This document shows positions 34,915-44,133 of a stretch of 64,000 nt of DNA, piece after piece. Position 1 is the stretch's first letter. Each line of letters starts with the position of its first letter. Both the position numbers and the translations under genes were made by a program. Origin of the DNA: Methanolobus chelungpuianus (GTDB lineage Archaea > Halobacteriota > Methanosarcinia > Methanosarcinales > Methanosarcinaceae); NCBI RefSeq assembly GCF_024500045.1, contig NZ_JTEO01000004.1:434001-498000 (forward strand), in the 5' to 3' direction. Under the pieces are notes generated by a model. The model searched no databases, was not told the origin of the DNA, and saw nothing but the letters and a program-made list of their open reading frames with translations.

Positions 34915-35712
34915 ATGGACAGGATGCCAACTGGGATAGAGAACCTAGATAAGAAGATAGGGGGTGGATACCCCAAAGGCAAAGGGATACTTGTCACCGG
35001 AGTCCCGGGGGCCGGCAAGACCATTTTTGGACTTCACTTCCTTCATAAATCCTGCATGGACGGGAACAAGTGCATCATGGTCGCCACTGAGGAAACCCCG
35101 GAGGATCTTCTTGGACAGGCTGCGATGCTGGGGCTTGGCCTTGAGTCGTTCATCCAGAAAGGACTCCTCCAGATAAAACCCGTCATCGAGCTGAGGACGC
35201 GGGGGATTGCCCGTGAGGCGTGCCTTTTAGATGATTTCAGTGATGAAGAGATAGACCTAATTGAAGAGACCGGACTTGACCGGCATCTCAGGGTTGACAG
35301 GGCCGACCTCAACATTGAAGAAATAGACATGATAGACCTGATACGGCTTATCCCGGAGGGGACCGATGTGGCAGTCATTGACAATCTGGGGGTGCTTGCT
35401 TTCGGATTGAGTGCCAAGGACTTCCGGGACCGGTTTGATACGCTCAACCGCCTTCTGGCAAAGCAGAAGACCAGCACCCTCTATATCATGGACGAAGCAG
35501 CCTATGAGATGACACACAAAATAGCAGACTACTCCACCTACGGCGCTGTCAAGCTTTTCGTAAAAGAGAACCCCTACACCGGCAATAATGAGCGCTTCTT
35601 AAGCATACCTAAAATGCGCAGCACAAAAATCACCCTTGATGTAAGCACTTTTGACATAAGCTCTGCAGGAATAAAACTGAAGGGGTCCAAAAGCAAGCTT
35701 GTGGAACTTTGA
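34915..35712 (+). CDS. KaiC/RAD55-like RecA-superfamily ATPase
   Basis: 265 aa from ATG 34915 (GGGTG upstream); a GTG at 34906 is possible. One RecA-type domain with Walker A GVPGAGKTI, GGGYPKGKG before it, an acidic glutamate ATEETPED and Walker B VAVIDNLGVL. Single-domain KaiC-like proteins in archaea often act in signalling with response regulators, and one follows after 87 bases. The upstream AT-rich stretch (34850-34885) has TATA-like words 300 bases after the tandem RNA. Confidence 0.85.
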   Translation: MDRMPTGIENLDKKIGGGYPKGKGILVTGVPGAGKTIFGLHFLHKSCMDGNKCIMVATEETPEDLLGQAAMLGLGLESFIQKGLLQIKPVIELRTRGIAREACLLDDFSDEEIDLIEETGLDRHLRVDRADLNIEEIDMIDLIRLIPEGTDVAVIDNLGVLAFGLSAKDFRDRFDTLNRLLAKQKTSTLYIMDEAAYEMTHKIADYSTYGAVKLFVKENPYTGNNERFLSIPKMRSTKITLDVSTFDISSAGIKLKGSKSKLVEL

Positions 35713-35799
35713 TCCTATTTGCATCAGGCTGACACATAAACCAAGACCGTCCTTGAGATGAATAGTACCCAATCATACCATTTGTAAGGAGTTGTTGAT

Positions 35800-36654
35800 A
35801 TTTCCGGCAGGCAGAAAACAAGGATACTCATTGTTGATGATGAGATAATGAATACAGAGTTACTGAAGGCCTATTTGGAGGACACGTATGAAGTGATCAT
35901 CGCGCTCAACGGGCAACAGGCACTTGAAAATGTCGCAGTCAACAAGCCTGATATCATTCTGCTGGACGTCATGATGCCTGACATGAACGGATACCAGGTA
36001 TGCGAAAAACTCAAGCTTGACCCTTCAACCCAGTTCATCCCCGTGATAATGGTAACAGCCCTTTCAGGAAGGAATGACTGGATCAACGGCATTGAGGCCG
36101 GGGCTGACGAGTTCCTTACAAAGCCCGTGAACAAGCTTGAACTCCTGACAAGGATCAACTCCCTTCTGAGGATTAAGAACCTTCATGAAGACCTGCTGGC
36201 TGAAAAGAATAAACTCGACCTGCAAAACCGCATCCGTTCGGTGCTGACCCAGATCATTCCCACGCTTCTGAGGACGTTGCCTCCCGAACAAAAAGGCATC
36301 GTGATCCATCAGATGATAGACATGGTAGTGAATGCCATTCTGGAGAACACAAGTCCGGAGAACAACCTGGCGGGCTATGAGACCGTAGGTGATCTTTGTT
36401 GCCAGATAATAAACCAGCTAGGAGCTAACTTTGAGGTGGATGTATCCGGGGATACTAAAAACTGTACAATAAAAGGCAATTGTTGCCCATGGGGCAAGGA
36501 AGAGGCCAGGTCGAACCCCATCCTTTGCACTATCTCAAGAGGGATATTCTCAAGGGTTGCAAACATGAAGGGGGACGATGTGGAGGTCGATGTCCTCGAA
36601 ACCATGGGTAACGGAGATGATTGCTGTCTTTTTGAGATAAACCGACTGGATTAA
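35800..36654 (+). CDS. Response regulator with methanogen output domain (apparent AUU start)
   Basis: The receiver domain needs its N-terminal strand [11 protein letters not shown], which is encoded in frame from 35821, but the first ATG is after it, at 35848. Between the in-frame stop at 35785 and 35848 there is no ATG, GTG or TTG. A GGAG at 35788-35791 lies eight bases before ATT at 35800, the likeliest start. Phospho-acceptor Asp is in [13 protein letters not shown] and the conserved Lys in [10 protein letters not shown]. The C-terminal part ([20 protein letters not shown], then [12 protein letters not shown]) resembles the methanogen output domain MetOD1. Likely partner of the KaiC-like ATPase. 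Confidence 0.8.
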   Translation: MSGRQKTRILIVDDEIMNTELLKAYLEDTYEVIIALNGQQALENVAVNKPDIILLDVMMPDMNGYQVCEKLKLDPSTQFIPVIMVTALSGRNDWINGIEAGADEFLTKPVNKLELLTRINSLLRIKNLHEDLLAEKNKLDLQNRIRSVLTQIIPTLLRTLPPEQKGIVIHQMIDMVVNAILENTSPENNLAGYETVGDLCCQIINQLGANFEVDVSGDTKNCTIKGNCCPWGKEEARSNPILCTISRGIFSRVANMKGDDVEVDVLETMGNGDDCCLFEINRLD

Positions 36655-37040
36655 GGGATAAGGTCCAGTATCCTTATTGCAAGATGGGCCGCATTGGCAC
36701 CGTTGTCCACGCCAACACTGGCAACCGGGACTCCCGGAGGCATCTGGGCTATTGAGAGCAACGCGTCAAGGCCCATCATCTTTGCACTGACCGGGACCCC
36801 TATTACCGGCTTGCCGGTCTTGGAAGCAATGACGCCCGGCAAAGCTGCCGATAATCCTGCTATGGCTATGAATACCTTTGCATCGCTCTGCTTGATGTAC
36901 TCTTCGAGCTCAACAGGGTTACGATGGGCCGATATTACCTGCACGTCATAACTGTATTTGCTGTTGTCAAGCACGTTACTTACCCTGTGGGCAATGGCTC
37001 TGTCTGATTCAGATCCCATTAATACTGCTACGTCTACCAT
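36651..37040 (-). CDS. purE: PurE, 5-(carboxyamino)imidazole ribonucleotide mutase
   Basis: 129 aa, single PurE domain of purine synthesis. MGSESD near the N-terminus and SAHRNP form the active site; [12 protein letters not shown] and [16 protein letters not shown] follow the fold. Ribosome site GTAGGAG. Ends four bases into the convergent response regulator gene. Third gene of an operon with chorismate mutase and shikimate kinase. Confidence 0.93.
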   Translation of the reverse strand: MVDVAVLMGSESDRAIAHRVSNVLDNSKYSYDVQVISAHRNPVELEEYIKQSDAKVFIAIAGLSAALPGVIASKTGKPVIGVPVSAKMMGLDALLSIAQMPPGVPVASVGVDNGANAAHLAIRILDLIP

Positions 37041-37049
37041 GAATTTCTC

Positions 37050-37337
37050 CTACGGAAGGTTTCCTTCACCACTTAGTTCATGTTGGCGTTCTATATTCAT
37101 ACGAATAAGAATCTGGAATATCTCTTTTATTGATGAGGTGTCAAGATTCCTTTCAGTGGCAGCATCAACAGCCCGCTCCAGAACCACCTGGTTCTGGGCA
37201 CCGTCGTTTATCTGGATCCCTTCTTTCTGCTTTGAACGGAGGACCTTTTCCGCAAGGTCCACTCTCCGGTGGATAAGCTCGATGATCTCACGGTCGATCC
37301 CTGCTATCTCTTCACGTACTTCCTTGATCGTGTCCAT
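37050..37337 (-). CDS. Chorismate mutase, AroH/AroQ class II helical type
   Basis: 95 aa AroQ-fold protein converting chorismate to prephenate for Phe and Tyr. VREEIAGIDREIIELIHRRV and ERNLDTSSIKEIFQIL match the helical family; Arg and Lys (RVDLAEKVLRSK) are the expected binding residues. GGTGGTGAG precedes the ATG. Sixteen bases after shikimate kinase. Confidence 0.9.
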   Translation of the reverse strand: MDTIKEVREEIAGIDREIIELIHRRVDLAEKVLRSKQKEGIQINDGAQNQVVLERAVDAATERNLDTSSIKEIFQILIRMNIERQHELSGEGNLP

Positions 37338-37352
37338 TTTACTCTCACCACC

Positions 37353-38216
37353 CTAAAGTTTACCTGCACCTTTATTATTGATCTTTGTACATATCACGGT
37401 TCCGCTGATTCCGCATTCCTGCCAGGCATCTCTCAGTATCCCCGATGAACGCTCGTCCACAAGAGCCACATAGGAAGGCCCAGTGCCGGACAATGTCACA
37501 CCTTTGATACCTGCTTCCAGTGCGCGCATCATGGGCTCGGTATCAAAGCCAAGGGCACTGCAGTAAAGGAAACCGTTAAGTGACATGGCCTTCTCATATT
37601 CTCCCCGGAGTGCCAGCTCGTAAGCGATATCGACCCAGGGGGCTAACAGCCTTGAACGCGCAACGTTGGTCCCGGAACTGAAGGCTTTCCTGTCGGGTGC
37701 AAATATAAGTACATCCGCCTCCCGTTCTTCCCTCTTGAGGAGTTCCGTCTCTCTGTTATCGGTGACAACAAAACCTCCGAAAAAGGAAGCGCATGCATCA
37801 TCAAAAGCACCTGTGATTGTTACGCCTGCATCCTTTGCGGCCCTGACCCCAAGCCTGACTGCTTCAAGCGGGTCCATCTCCTCTCCGATGGCGTCCAGTG
37901 TTGCAAGAACTGTTGCGTTTGCAGCCGCACTGCTGCTTTTCAGTCCCCTTGCAAGAGGCACTTCACTGCTGGTCATGACAGCGCCGCCCATCTTCAGGCC
38001 GAAATGGTCCAGCACATGCCGGACACATTTTTCTATAAGGGCGGTATCACCGTCCGGCATCCCGTCGATACTTCCCCTTATGTGATCGTCGTTGCGAGAG
38101 AGCTCCACATGGGCAAAGGTCTTCAGGTCGATGCCAAAAGCTGCACCTTTCCAGGTTGCGATCGCATTGATGACCGTCCCTGCACCAAGTGAATACGCTT
38201 TTCCCTCACAGCTCAT
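37353..38216 (-). CDS. aroK: Archaeal shikimate kinase (GHMP family)
   Basis: 287 aa, phosphorylates shikimate in aromatic amino acid synthesis. GHMP motif 2 is PLARGLKSSSAAANATVLA and motif 3 is GVTLSGTGPSYVALV. This is the non-orthologous archaeal enzyme, unrelated to bacterial AroK. Operon with chorismate mutase. Strong GGTGTGATCG ribosome site. Confidence 0.93.
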   Translation of the reverse strand: MSCEGKAYSLGAGTVINAIATWKGAAFGIDLKTFAHVELSRNDDHIRGSIDGMPDGDTALIEKCVRHVLDHFGLKMGGAVMTSSEVPLARGLKSSSAAANATVLATLDAIGEEMDPLEAVRLGVRAAKDAGVTITGAFDDACASFFGGFVVTDNRETELLKREEREADVLIFAPDRKAFSSGTNVARSRLLAPWVDIAYELALRGEYEKAMSLNGFLYCSALGFDTEPMMRALEAGIKGVTLSGTGPSYVALVDERSSGILRDAWQECGISGTVICTKINNKGAGKL

Positions 38217-38735
38217 GTGCGATCACACCTGCCGGGGAAAAAGTTCCGCTCCTCATTCCTGACATGCACTCCTAATAGTATCTATCATATTTAAATGTTA
38301 TATTTAACTTTAGGACTTTTTGAGGGGACTTCTGGATAGTTCCTGAAGCACCACTTCTACTGTTATGACAAACTCCATGACTTAAAATCCATGCATATCT
38401 GTGCCTTAGAATTGAAATGGATTGTACTTCCGGACTTACTTTAGACACGGATCAACACCGATTTGCACGGATTTTAGGTGGCAGGGGTTTCTAAACTCAT
38501 TCTTTCCTGAATCTGTGTTCATCCGCGCAGGTCCATGTCTCCGGAAAGATTACGAAAAAACATCAGTCTGAATAGAAAAAAAGCAGACGTTTAAATGAGA
38601 ACTCAAATCCTGCGTTTCCTTACGTAACCGAGTACAGAAAAAACGGAGACAACAGGATACCTTTATTTATCATGGGTAAAAACTCTTAACTGGGGCAATG
38701 TAAAGGCTCTCTAGGATTAAAGGAGGAGTGGATAG
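38217..38735. other. Intergenic region with a dispersed repeat
   Basis: No gene. It contains repeat copy 2 (38445-38540) and, near 38660-38700, the AT-rich upstream region of the small Cys-rich gene. Confidence 0.5.
38445..38540 (+). repeat. Dispersed intergenic repeat, copy 2
   Basis: Related to 9483-9570 in reverse orientation. Shares CACGGATT, GGCAG and GGTTTCTAAACT in the same order, with further CACGGAT-like words at both ends. Confidence 0.6.
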
Positions 38736-38903
38736 ATGGCATCTTCTGCCAGCTCATGTAATGTCTTAAGCAAGGGACAGAGATTCAAGTGCGGTGAATG
38801 TGGTATCGCCTTTGAGGTCGTTGACGAATGTAAAGGATGCCCTGAAGGTTGCAATATCACATTGAATTGCTGCGGAAAGGATATGGATATGGTGAACAGA
38901 TAA
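38736..38903 (+). CDS. Cys-rich zinc-ribbon/rubredoxin-like microprotein (55 aa)
   Basis: AAAGGAGGAG lies upstream of ATG 38736. Seven cysteines besides an early one: CGEC, then CKGCPEGC and NCC. Pairs CGEC and CC could bind zinc or iron (rubredoxin/desulfoferrodoxin-like), with extra cysteines between. Missed by length thresholds but has an excellent ribosome site. Role unknown. Confidence 0.75.
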   Translation: MASSASSCNVLSKGQRFKCGECGIAFEVVDECKGCPEGCNITLNCCGKDMDMVNR

Positions 38904-38955
38904 AGGTGGCCTTAATAGGCTCCTTTATTGCTTTTTCCATTTTGCTTTTTTGAGT

Positions 38956-39507
38956 CTATGCCAGCTGGTCTGCCAGCCCCAGTTCAGCCCTCATGTCTGC
39001 ATACACCTTCTGGTAGATCCGCAGGGTTTCCTTATCGTCATCTCTTCCAGCCGGACTGCCATTATCTGACAGTGGGCCATTCATGCCGGGAGAAATATCC
39101 GCACAGTTCCCTACTGATTTCAGTGAGAATCCGGCGCGTCTGAAAGCAGACATGAGATTTTCAAGCTCATCATCTTCCTGCCCATAGAGGAGAAGGATGC
39201 CGTCTGAGATCTTACCATAGAACCTTATCTTTTCATAGATCTCTTTGTTGAGCTTGCAACTGTCCGAATTAAGTGAGGCGCTTTGCAGCGCTATTATCAC
39301 ATTGAATCCGTTGCTTCTTTTGAGGCTCGGTGGAATAGAATCTGCAGATACCGACTCTACCCTCGCATTTGTGCCTTCAAGCTCTTTTTCAAAGTCCGGG
39401 TTATTTCCGTTAACAATAACAAGACTATCTATTGCGCCATCGTTTATCAGGACTTGCGCAATTTCATTTTTGAACAATTCGCAGCCTATTATACTTAATA
39501 ATGGCAT
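38956..39507 (-). CDS. DUF1638-like protein
   Basis: 183 aa. The N-terminus MPLLSIIGCELFKNEIAQVL resembles DUF1638 proteins, which occur next to methylamine and methanol methyltransferase genes in Methanosarcinaceae. It is shorter than usual for the family and the rest matches poorly, so it may be a divergent or partly degraded member. AAGGAG precedes the ATG. Confidence 0.55.
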   Translation of the reverse strand: MPLLSIIGCELFKNEIAQVLINDGAIDSLVIVNGNNPDFEKELEGTNARVESVSADSIPPSLKRSNGFNVIIALQSASLNSDSCKLNKEIYEKIRFYGKISDGILLLYGQEDDELENLMSAFRRAGFSLKSVGNCADISPGMNGPLSDNGSPAGRDDDKETLRIYQKVYADMRAELGLADQLA

Positions 39508-40135
39508 GTATCATTACTCCTTCATCTTTTTGCTGAGCGCTGCAGAACTGGAATTCCTGCCGGATGGCCGCAGGTATGACTGAACGTATCCGGGTTGCAG
39601 AAAAAAGCATCTTTGGTAAAATACAGTGCTGTTGAGTTCTGCTTATTGCCCATATTATACTACCCCATTATTGATGGGGTAGCAAGTACTATAAAAAGTC
39701 ATCGTGACCTTTATATAATAAGTCTCAGGGTGCATGGTTATCATGAAAGACGATCGATAAAAACCTTGCAGATGCCACCAATGTTGAACCTGCTACAGAT
39801 GCAAACGATACTTTTATAACAAATAGGTGTTACTATAATTACAATTTCAGGAGCCCATATGCTCCCGGGATTGTGAATTATCGATGCGGTAATTTAAAAT
39901 GGATATTACACAGGTGAACCCGGATATTGCTTCAGCACGCTGTGAAAAGGCCCGGGCTTAACCTGAAAATGGCGTATTCATGCCACAAAAGCAATAATTT
40001 GTGCTTATAATGGGAATTTCCAGTGTACACATATAAATGCCGACTCTGCCATTTATTGAAGCTTTATGTGTCCACCAGCCGAAACAACCTTACAAAGCAT
40101 GTGGAGTCAAAAGGCAGGACTACGGAGAAAATGAG
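39508..40135. other. Intergenic region with a perfect palindrome; fmd promoter
   Basis: No credible gene (a frame at 39595-39819 is rejected). CTACCCCAT-TATTG-ATGGGGTAG at 39660-39682 is a perfect inverted repeat next to AT-rich DNA. A TATA-like box (catataaat, about 40029-40037) would give the fmd operon a leader of roughly 75 bases. Confidence 0.5.
39660..39682. promoter_or_regulatory. 9-bp-arm palindrome, operator or hairpin
   Basis: Perfect 9-bp arms around TATTG, between divergent genes, followed by ACTATAAAAAG. It could be a regulator-binding site for either side or an RNA hairpin. Confidence 0.5.
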
Positions 40136-41158
40136 ATGAACGAATCAGTGTTTGGAGTAAAAGACGACAAGCAACTCGTATACATTCCCGAAAAATGTAT
40201 TGGTTGTGGAACGTGCGTGATGGCATGTCCTAAGGGTTCATTGGTAATCGGCTCAGTGGGAGCTGTTGCCAGAGGGCTCATAGACAAGGATTTCCTGGAG
40301 AACAGGTCAGAACTCTGCATCCTTTGCGGGATATGTGCCAAGACCTGCCCCACAGGCGCACTTGAACTGAGACAGGCAGGCAAAACTGTAAACGACAACA
40401 GCTATATCAGGGTTGCACTCAAGCCAACTACTGTTGACGCTGAAAAGTGTGTCCATTGCGGCCACTGCGAGCAGATCTGCCCTCAGGATTGCATAGAGGT
40501 CAAGCAGTGGCTTGCCAATGACGGCAGCGCACGTGTGGAAGGTGAAACTAAGATCGATAACGAATGCTGCGTACACTGCGGATGGTGCATGGAAGTCTGT
40601 CCGGTAGATGCTATCGCAGTAGAGAAACCATTCGAGGGCACCTGGCACAGGGATGAGAACACCTGTGTAGCATGCAGGACCTGTGTTGACACCTGCCCGT
40701 GCAATGCTCTTTTCAACCCCGAGTGGGGTGCAGGTGAAAGGGTGGATAAGGTCGCACAGCGCCCGGACGTATGCATCTACTGTGGGGCATGTGACGTATC
40801 CTGTCCGGTCAATGCGATCACCGTGACCAAGACCGCAATAGTACCGGCAGTGGAGAAGAAGGCCCTCCTTGAGAAGAAACTGCTCAACTCTGACGTGCCA
40901 AGACCCACACTCGCCTCCAGACTGGAGACTGATGAAGAGGCATGCCTGGGATGCGGTAACTGTGTTATCGTTTGCCCTGTCAATGCAAGCGACGCAGATG
41001 TCGGTGCAGGCTACCTTAATGAAGTTGACAGCAAGAAGCTCCTTGAAGTAAGGAACGGTGTTGTCAATGTGGTCGATCAGGAACTGTGCGGTTCCTGTGG
41101 AGCGTGTGCCATGATATGCCCGGTCGATGCAATAAGATTAGTAGTAAAGGAGGTATAA
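40136..41158 (+). CDS. fmdF: Formylmethanofuran dehydrogenase polyferredoxin subunit F
   Basis: 340 aa electron-carrying subunit with eight Cys-X2-Cys-X2-Cys-X3-Cys-Pro motifs (from CIGCGTCVMACP to CGSCGACAMICP), so eight [4Fe-4S] clusters. It feeds electrons to the FmdB/FmdD catalytic core. Start at ATG 40136 (MNESVFGVKDDK), preceded by ACGGAGAA; an upstream extension to 40037 lacks similarity. First gene of fmdFACDB. Confidence 0.93.
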   Translation: MNESVFGVKDDKQLVYIPEKCIGCGTCVMACPKGSLVIGSVGAVARGLIDKDFLENRSELCILCGICAKTCPTGALELRQAGKTVNDNSYIRVALKPTTVDAEKCVHCGHCEQICPQDCIEVKQWLANDGSARVEGETKIDNECCVHCGWCMEVCPVDAIAVEKPFEGTWHRDENTCVACRTCVDTCPCNALFNPEWGAGERVDKVAQRPDVCIYCGACDVSCPVNAITVTKTAIVPAVEKKALLEKKLLNSDVPRPTLASRLETDEEACLGCGNCVIVCPVNASDADVGAGYLNEVDSKKLLEVRNGVVNVVDQELCGSCGACAMICPVDAIRLVVKEV

Positions 41159-41159
41159 A

Positions 41160-42917
41160 ATGGCTGGAACAATAGCAATCAAGAACGGTTATGTCTTCGA
41201 CCCCCTCAACGAGATAAACGGGGAGAGGATGGACATCTTCATCCGCAACGGCAAGGTCGTAACAGAGCTTTCCGCTGCTGAGCTCAAGGATGCCAAGGAG
41301 ATCGATGCCTCCGGCAAGACTGTAATGCCTGGTGGTGTCGATTCACACTCACACGTGGCCGGTGCAAAGGTCAACGTGGGCAGGATGATGAGGCCTGAGG
41401 ACCATTACAAGTTCTACCAGAAGAAGACGCCCCTTACACATTCCGGCTGCGGATACAGTGTTCCTTCCGTGTACCTGGGAGGATACGAGTACTCAAAGAT
41501 GGGTTACACTACAGTCTTCGAGGCGGCTGTTCCACCCATGGAAGCACGCCACACCCATGAGGAGATGCGCGCTACCCCTATGCTTGATATGGGCGGGTAC
41601 CTCGTCTTGGGTAACAACTGGTTCCTTATGAGATACCTTAAGGAAGGAGACATCGAGAAGGCTGCAGCTTACATTTCCTGGATGATGAGGACGCACAAGA
41701 CCTATGGTATAAAGTGTGTGAACCCTGCGGGTGTGGAGAACTGGGGATGGGGAGAGAATGTCCATGCCCTGGATCAGGCCAACATCCACTTCGAGGTCAC
41801 ACCCGAGGATATTATCAAGGGACTTGCAGAGCTTAACGAGATGCTCGGATTCTCAATGCCTGTGCACCTGCACGCAAACAATCTCGGACACCCGGGCTGC
41901 TGGGAGATCACAAGGGATTCGCTCAAGATCCCCAAGAACATAAAGGCACGCCCCAAGGACCATAATGTCGAATGGGCAGAGACAAAGGTCAATCCCAGAA
42001 GGCATGAATCAGTCTACCTTACACACTGCCAGTTCAACGCCTTTGGAGGAACATCCTGGAGGGACTTCGAATCAGGTGTGAAGGGAATAACTGACTATGT
42101 CAACAGCCACGACCATGTGGTGATGGACAGCGGTTGTGTGCCATTCGGTGACGCAACAGTGATGACCGGTGACGGACCTGCTATCCACGACCTGTATGTG
42201 CTTACCGGTAACAAATGGTCCAATACCGATGTCGAGTGTGAGTGCGGTTCAGGTGTACTGCCTTTCACATACCTCAAGAGCAACCCCGTACACAGCGTAC
42301 AGTGGGCAATGGGTCTCGAGGTGCTGCTTTATGTCAAGGACGCATGGAAGAGCATCATGACAACCGACAGCCCCAACGGCGGACCTTTCATAAAGTACCC
42401 GCAGGTCATTGCCTGGCTCATGTCCAACAAGGCAAGGCAGGACACCCTCAACGAGTGCCACAAGTGGGCAGCAGACAGGTCAGGCCTGGCTGCAGAGACA
42501 AGGGAAATGACCCTTAACGAGATAGCTATCGTCACCCGTGCAAATGCTGCAAGGACCATAGGTCTTTCACACAGCAAGGGTACCCTCGGCGTAGGAGCGG
42601 ACGGAGATGTGGCAATCTACGATCTCGACCCTGCAAAACTAGAGGTCAGCGACTACGAGAGCATTATCAGGGCCTTTGAGAACGCAGCATATACCATCAA
42701 GGGCGGTGAGGTTGTATGCCAGAGGGGAGAGATCGTAGCGATCCCTGAGAAGAAGACCTACTACTCTGACATAGCCGTGAACGCTGATGAAGAGAAGAAG
42801 ATGATCGAGGATGTCAAGAACTGGTTCAAGTACTACACCATAGGTTTCAGCAACTACCCGACACCTGAGAAGTACCTTGCAAACCCGACCCCGATCAAGA
42901 TCGATGCAGAGGTGTGA
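41160..42917 (+). CDS. fmdA: Formylmethanofuran dehydrogenase subunit A
   Basis: 585 aa amidohydrolase subunit that condenses formate made by FmdB/D with methanofuran. GGVDSHSHVAG supplies the metal-binding HxH; further histidines in VHLHANNLGHPG and the Asp in MTTDSPNGG complete the binuclear site. AGGAGGTATAAA precedes the ATG. It overlaps subunit C by four bases counted from the GTG at 42914. Confidence 0.95.
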   Translation: MAGTIAIKNGYVFDPLNEINGERMDIFIRNGKVVTELSAAELKDAKEIDASGKTVMPGGVDSHSHVAGAKVNVGRMMRPEDHYKFYQKKTPLTHSGCGYSVPSVYLGGYEYSKMGYTTVFEAAVPPMEARHTHEEMRATPMLDMGGYLVLGNNWFLMRYLKEGDIEKAAAYISWMMRTHKTYGIKCVNPAGVENWGWGENVHALDQANIHFEVTPEDIIKGLAELNEMLGFSMPVHLHANNLGHPGCWEITRDSLKIPKNIKARPKDHNVEWAETKVNPRRHESVYLTHCQFNAFGGTSWRDFESGVKGITDYVNSHDHVVMDSGCVPFGDATVMTGDGPAIHDLYVLTGNKWSNTDVECECGSGVLPFTYLKSNPVHSVQWAMGLEVLLYVKDAWKSIMTTDSPNGGPFIKYPQVIAWLMSNKARQDTLNECHKWAADRSGLAAETREMTLNEIAIVTRANAARTIGLSHSKGTLGVGADGDVAIYDLDPAKLEVSDYESIIRAFENAAYTIKGGEVVCQRGEIVAIPEKKTYYSDIAVNADEEKKMIEDVKNWFKYYTIGFSNYPTPEKYLANPTPIKIDAEV

Positions 42918-42922
42918 ATCCC

Positions 42923-43732
42923 ATGGCAGAAGTAATTCTTAAACCCGTATCCAAGTTCGAGCTGACAATTGAGGCAGAAGTGATCACACCTGACAACTTT
43001 GCAGGCAAGAACGCACAGGAGATCGGAAAGCTCCTTGTATGGGAAGGCCCACAGCAGTTGCCTATTTCTAATTTCTTTGAGGTCAAGGGCAACGGCGGAA
43101 GCTCTGCACAGGACACAACCATTGTCATCGACGGGAACGTCCCCAGAGTGAAGCGCATCGGTGAAGCAATGACTGCAGGCAGGATCCTTGTGAAAGGTTC
43201 GACCGGCATGCATGTCGGAGCATTCATGCAGGGCGGGGAGATCCTTGTTGAAGGTAACTCTGACTCCTGGCCGGGGATGGAGATGAAGGGCGGACTCCTG
43301 CACATCAAGGGTAACTCCCTGGACCATGTAGGTTCCGCATACCGTGGAAGCTGGAAAGGCATGACCGGCGGCCGTATCGCTATTGACGGTAATGCAGGCA
43401 ACCAGGTCGGCGGCGGCATGAGCGGAGGAGAGATCGTTATCGGAGGCAATGTCGATAACTTCTGCGGAACCCGCATAAATGGCGGCCTTATCGTCGTCAA
43501 GGGGAATGCTATCAGAACTGTCGGAGCAGAGATGACCGGTGGCACTATCGTTGTCGGCGGCAGGATAGGGAAGTTCACCCCGGGCTTCCAGCAGACAGCA
43601 ACTGAGTCCAACCTCAAGTTCAATGATATTGAATGCCCCGGAGAGTTCAAGAAGTTCGCAGGGGATTACGCAATCCCTCAGAAGGGAAAAGGCGTATTGT
43701 ACGTATCCGCTGAGAACAACGAGGATCTGTGA
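42923..43732 (+). CDS. fmdC: Formylmethanofuran dehydrogenase subunit C
   Basis: 269 aa from ATG 42923 (GAGGTG eight bases upstream). A right-handed beta-helix built of repeated GG-X-(I/L)-X-V-X-G-N units (GGEILVEGNSD, GGRIAIDGNAG, GGEIVIGGNVD), the same fold as the glutamate synthase C-terminal domain. Structural subunit binding A to B/D. Confidence 0.94.
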   Translation: MAEVILKPVSKFELTIEAEVITPDNFAGKNAQEIGKLLVWEGPQQLPISNFFEVKGNGGSSAQDTTIVIDGNVPRVKRIGEAMTAGRILVKGSTGMHVGAFMQGGEILVEGNSDSWPGMEMKGGLLHIKGNSLDHVGSAYRGSWKGMTGGRIAIDGNAGNQVGGGMSGGEIVIGGNVDNFCGTRINGGLIVVKGNAIRTVGAEMTGGTIVVGGRIGKFTPGFQQTATESNLKFNDIECPGEFKKFAGDYAIPQKGKGVLYVSAENNEDL

Positions 43733-43742
43733 GTTGATTTTC

Positions 43743-44132
43743 ATGCAAGCATTACTCAATACAGGAAGTACTATAGAAGAAGGCAGGCTTGCCAAGGGAG
43801 GCGACAAATACTCTGCCGCCTACACAAAGGAATGCGCGGTCTGCTGGATGTGTGCTCATGATTATGAAGCACTCGGATGTCCTGAAAAAGTGAAGGTTAC
43901 GACCAGGGACGGCAATCACTCTATTGCCGTCTACACAAAAGTTACGGAATCTGTAAGGTGCGGCCACGTATTCATCCCGCGGTCCATCTGGGCCAACATA
44001 GTGGTTGAGCCGACTACCTTTTCCACCGGCTCCCCGCTCTACAAGGGAAGCCCTGTGACCGTTGAACCTACAGATGAAGAGGTACTCAGCGCCGAGGAAG
44101 TTGTCCTGAAGCTGTACATGGGAGGCGAATAA
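43743..44132 (+). CDS. fmdD: Formylmethanofuran dehydrogenase subunit D
   Basis: 129 aa molybdopterin-dinucleotide-binding domain that completes the active site of subunit B. FIPRSIWANIVVEPTTFSTG matches the family. Start taken at ATG 43743 (MQALLNTGST); a TTG six to nine bases earlier is possible. Between C and B, as in the Methanosarcina barkeri fmd operon. Confidence 0.9.
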   Translation: MQALLNTGSTIEEGRLAKGGDKYSAAYTKECAVCWMCAHDYEALGCPEKVKVTTRDGNHSIAVYTKVTESVRCGHVFIPRSIWANIVVEPTTFSTGSPLYKGSPVTVEPTDEEVLSAEEVVLKLYMGGE

Positions 44133-44133
44133 T

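Noticed and set aside
39595-39819. Open frame of 74 codons upstream of fmdF
   Set aside because: Covers the palindrome, no ribosome site, no recognisable pattern.
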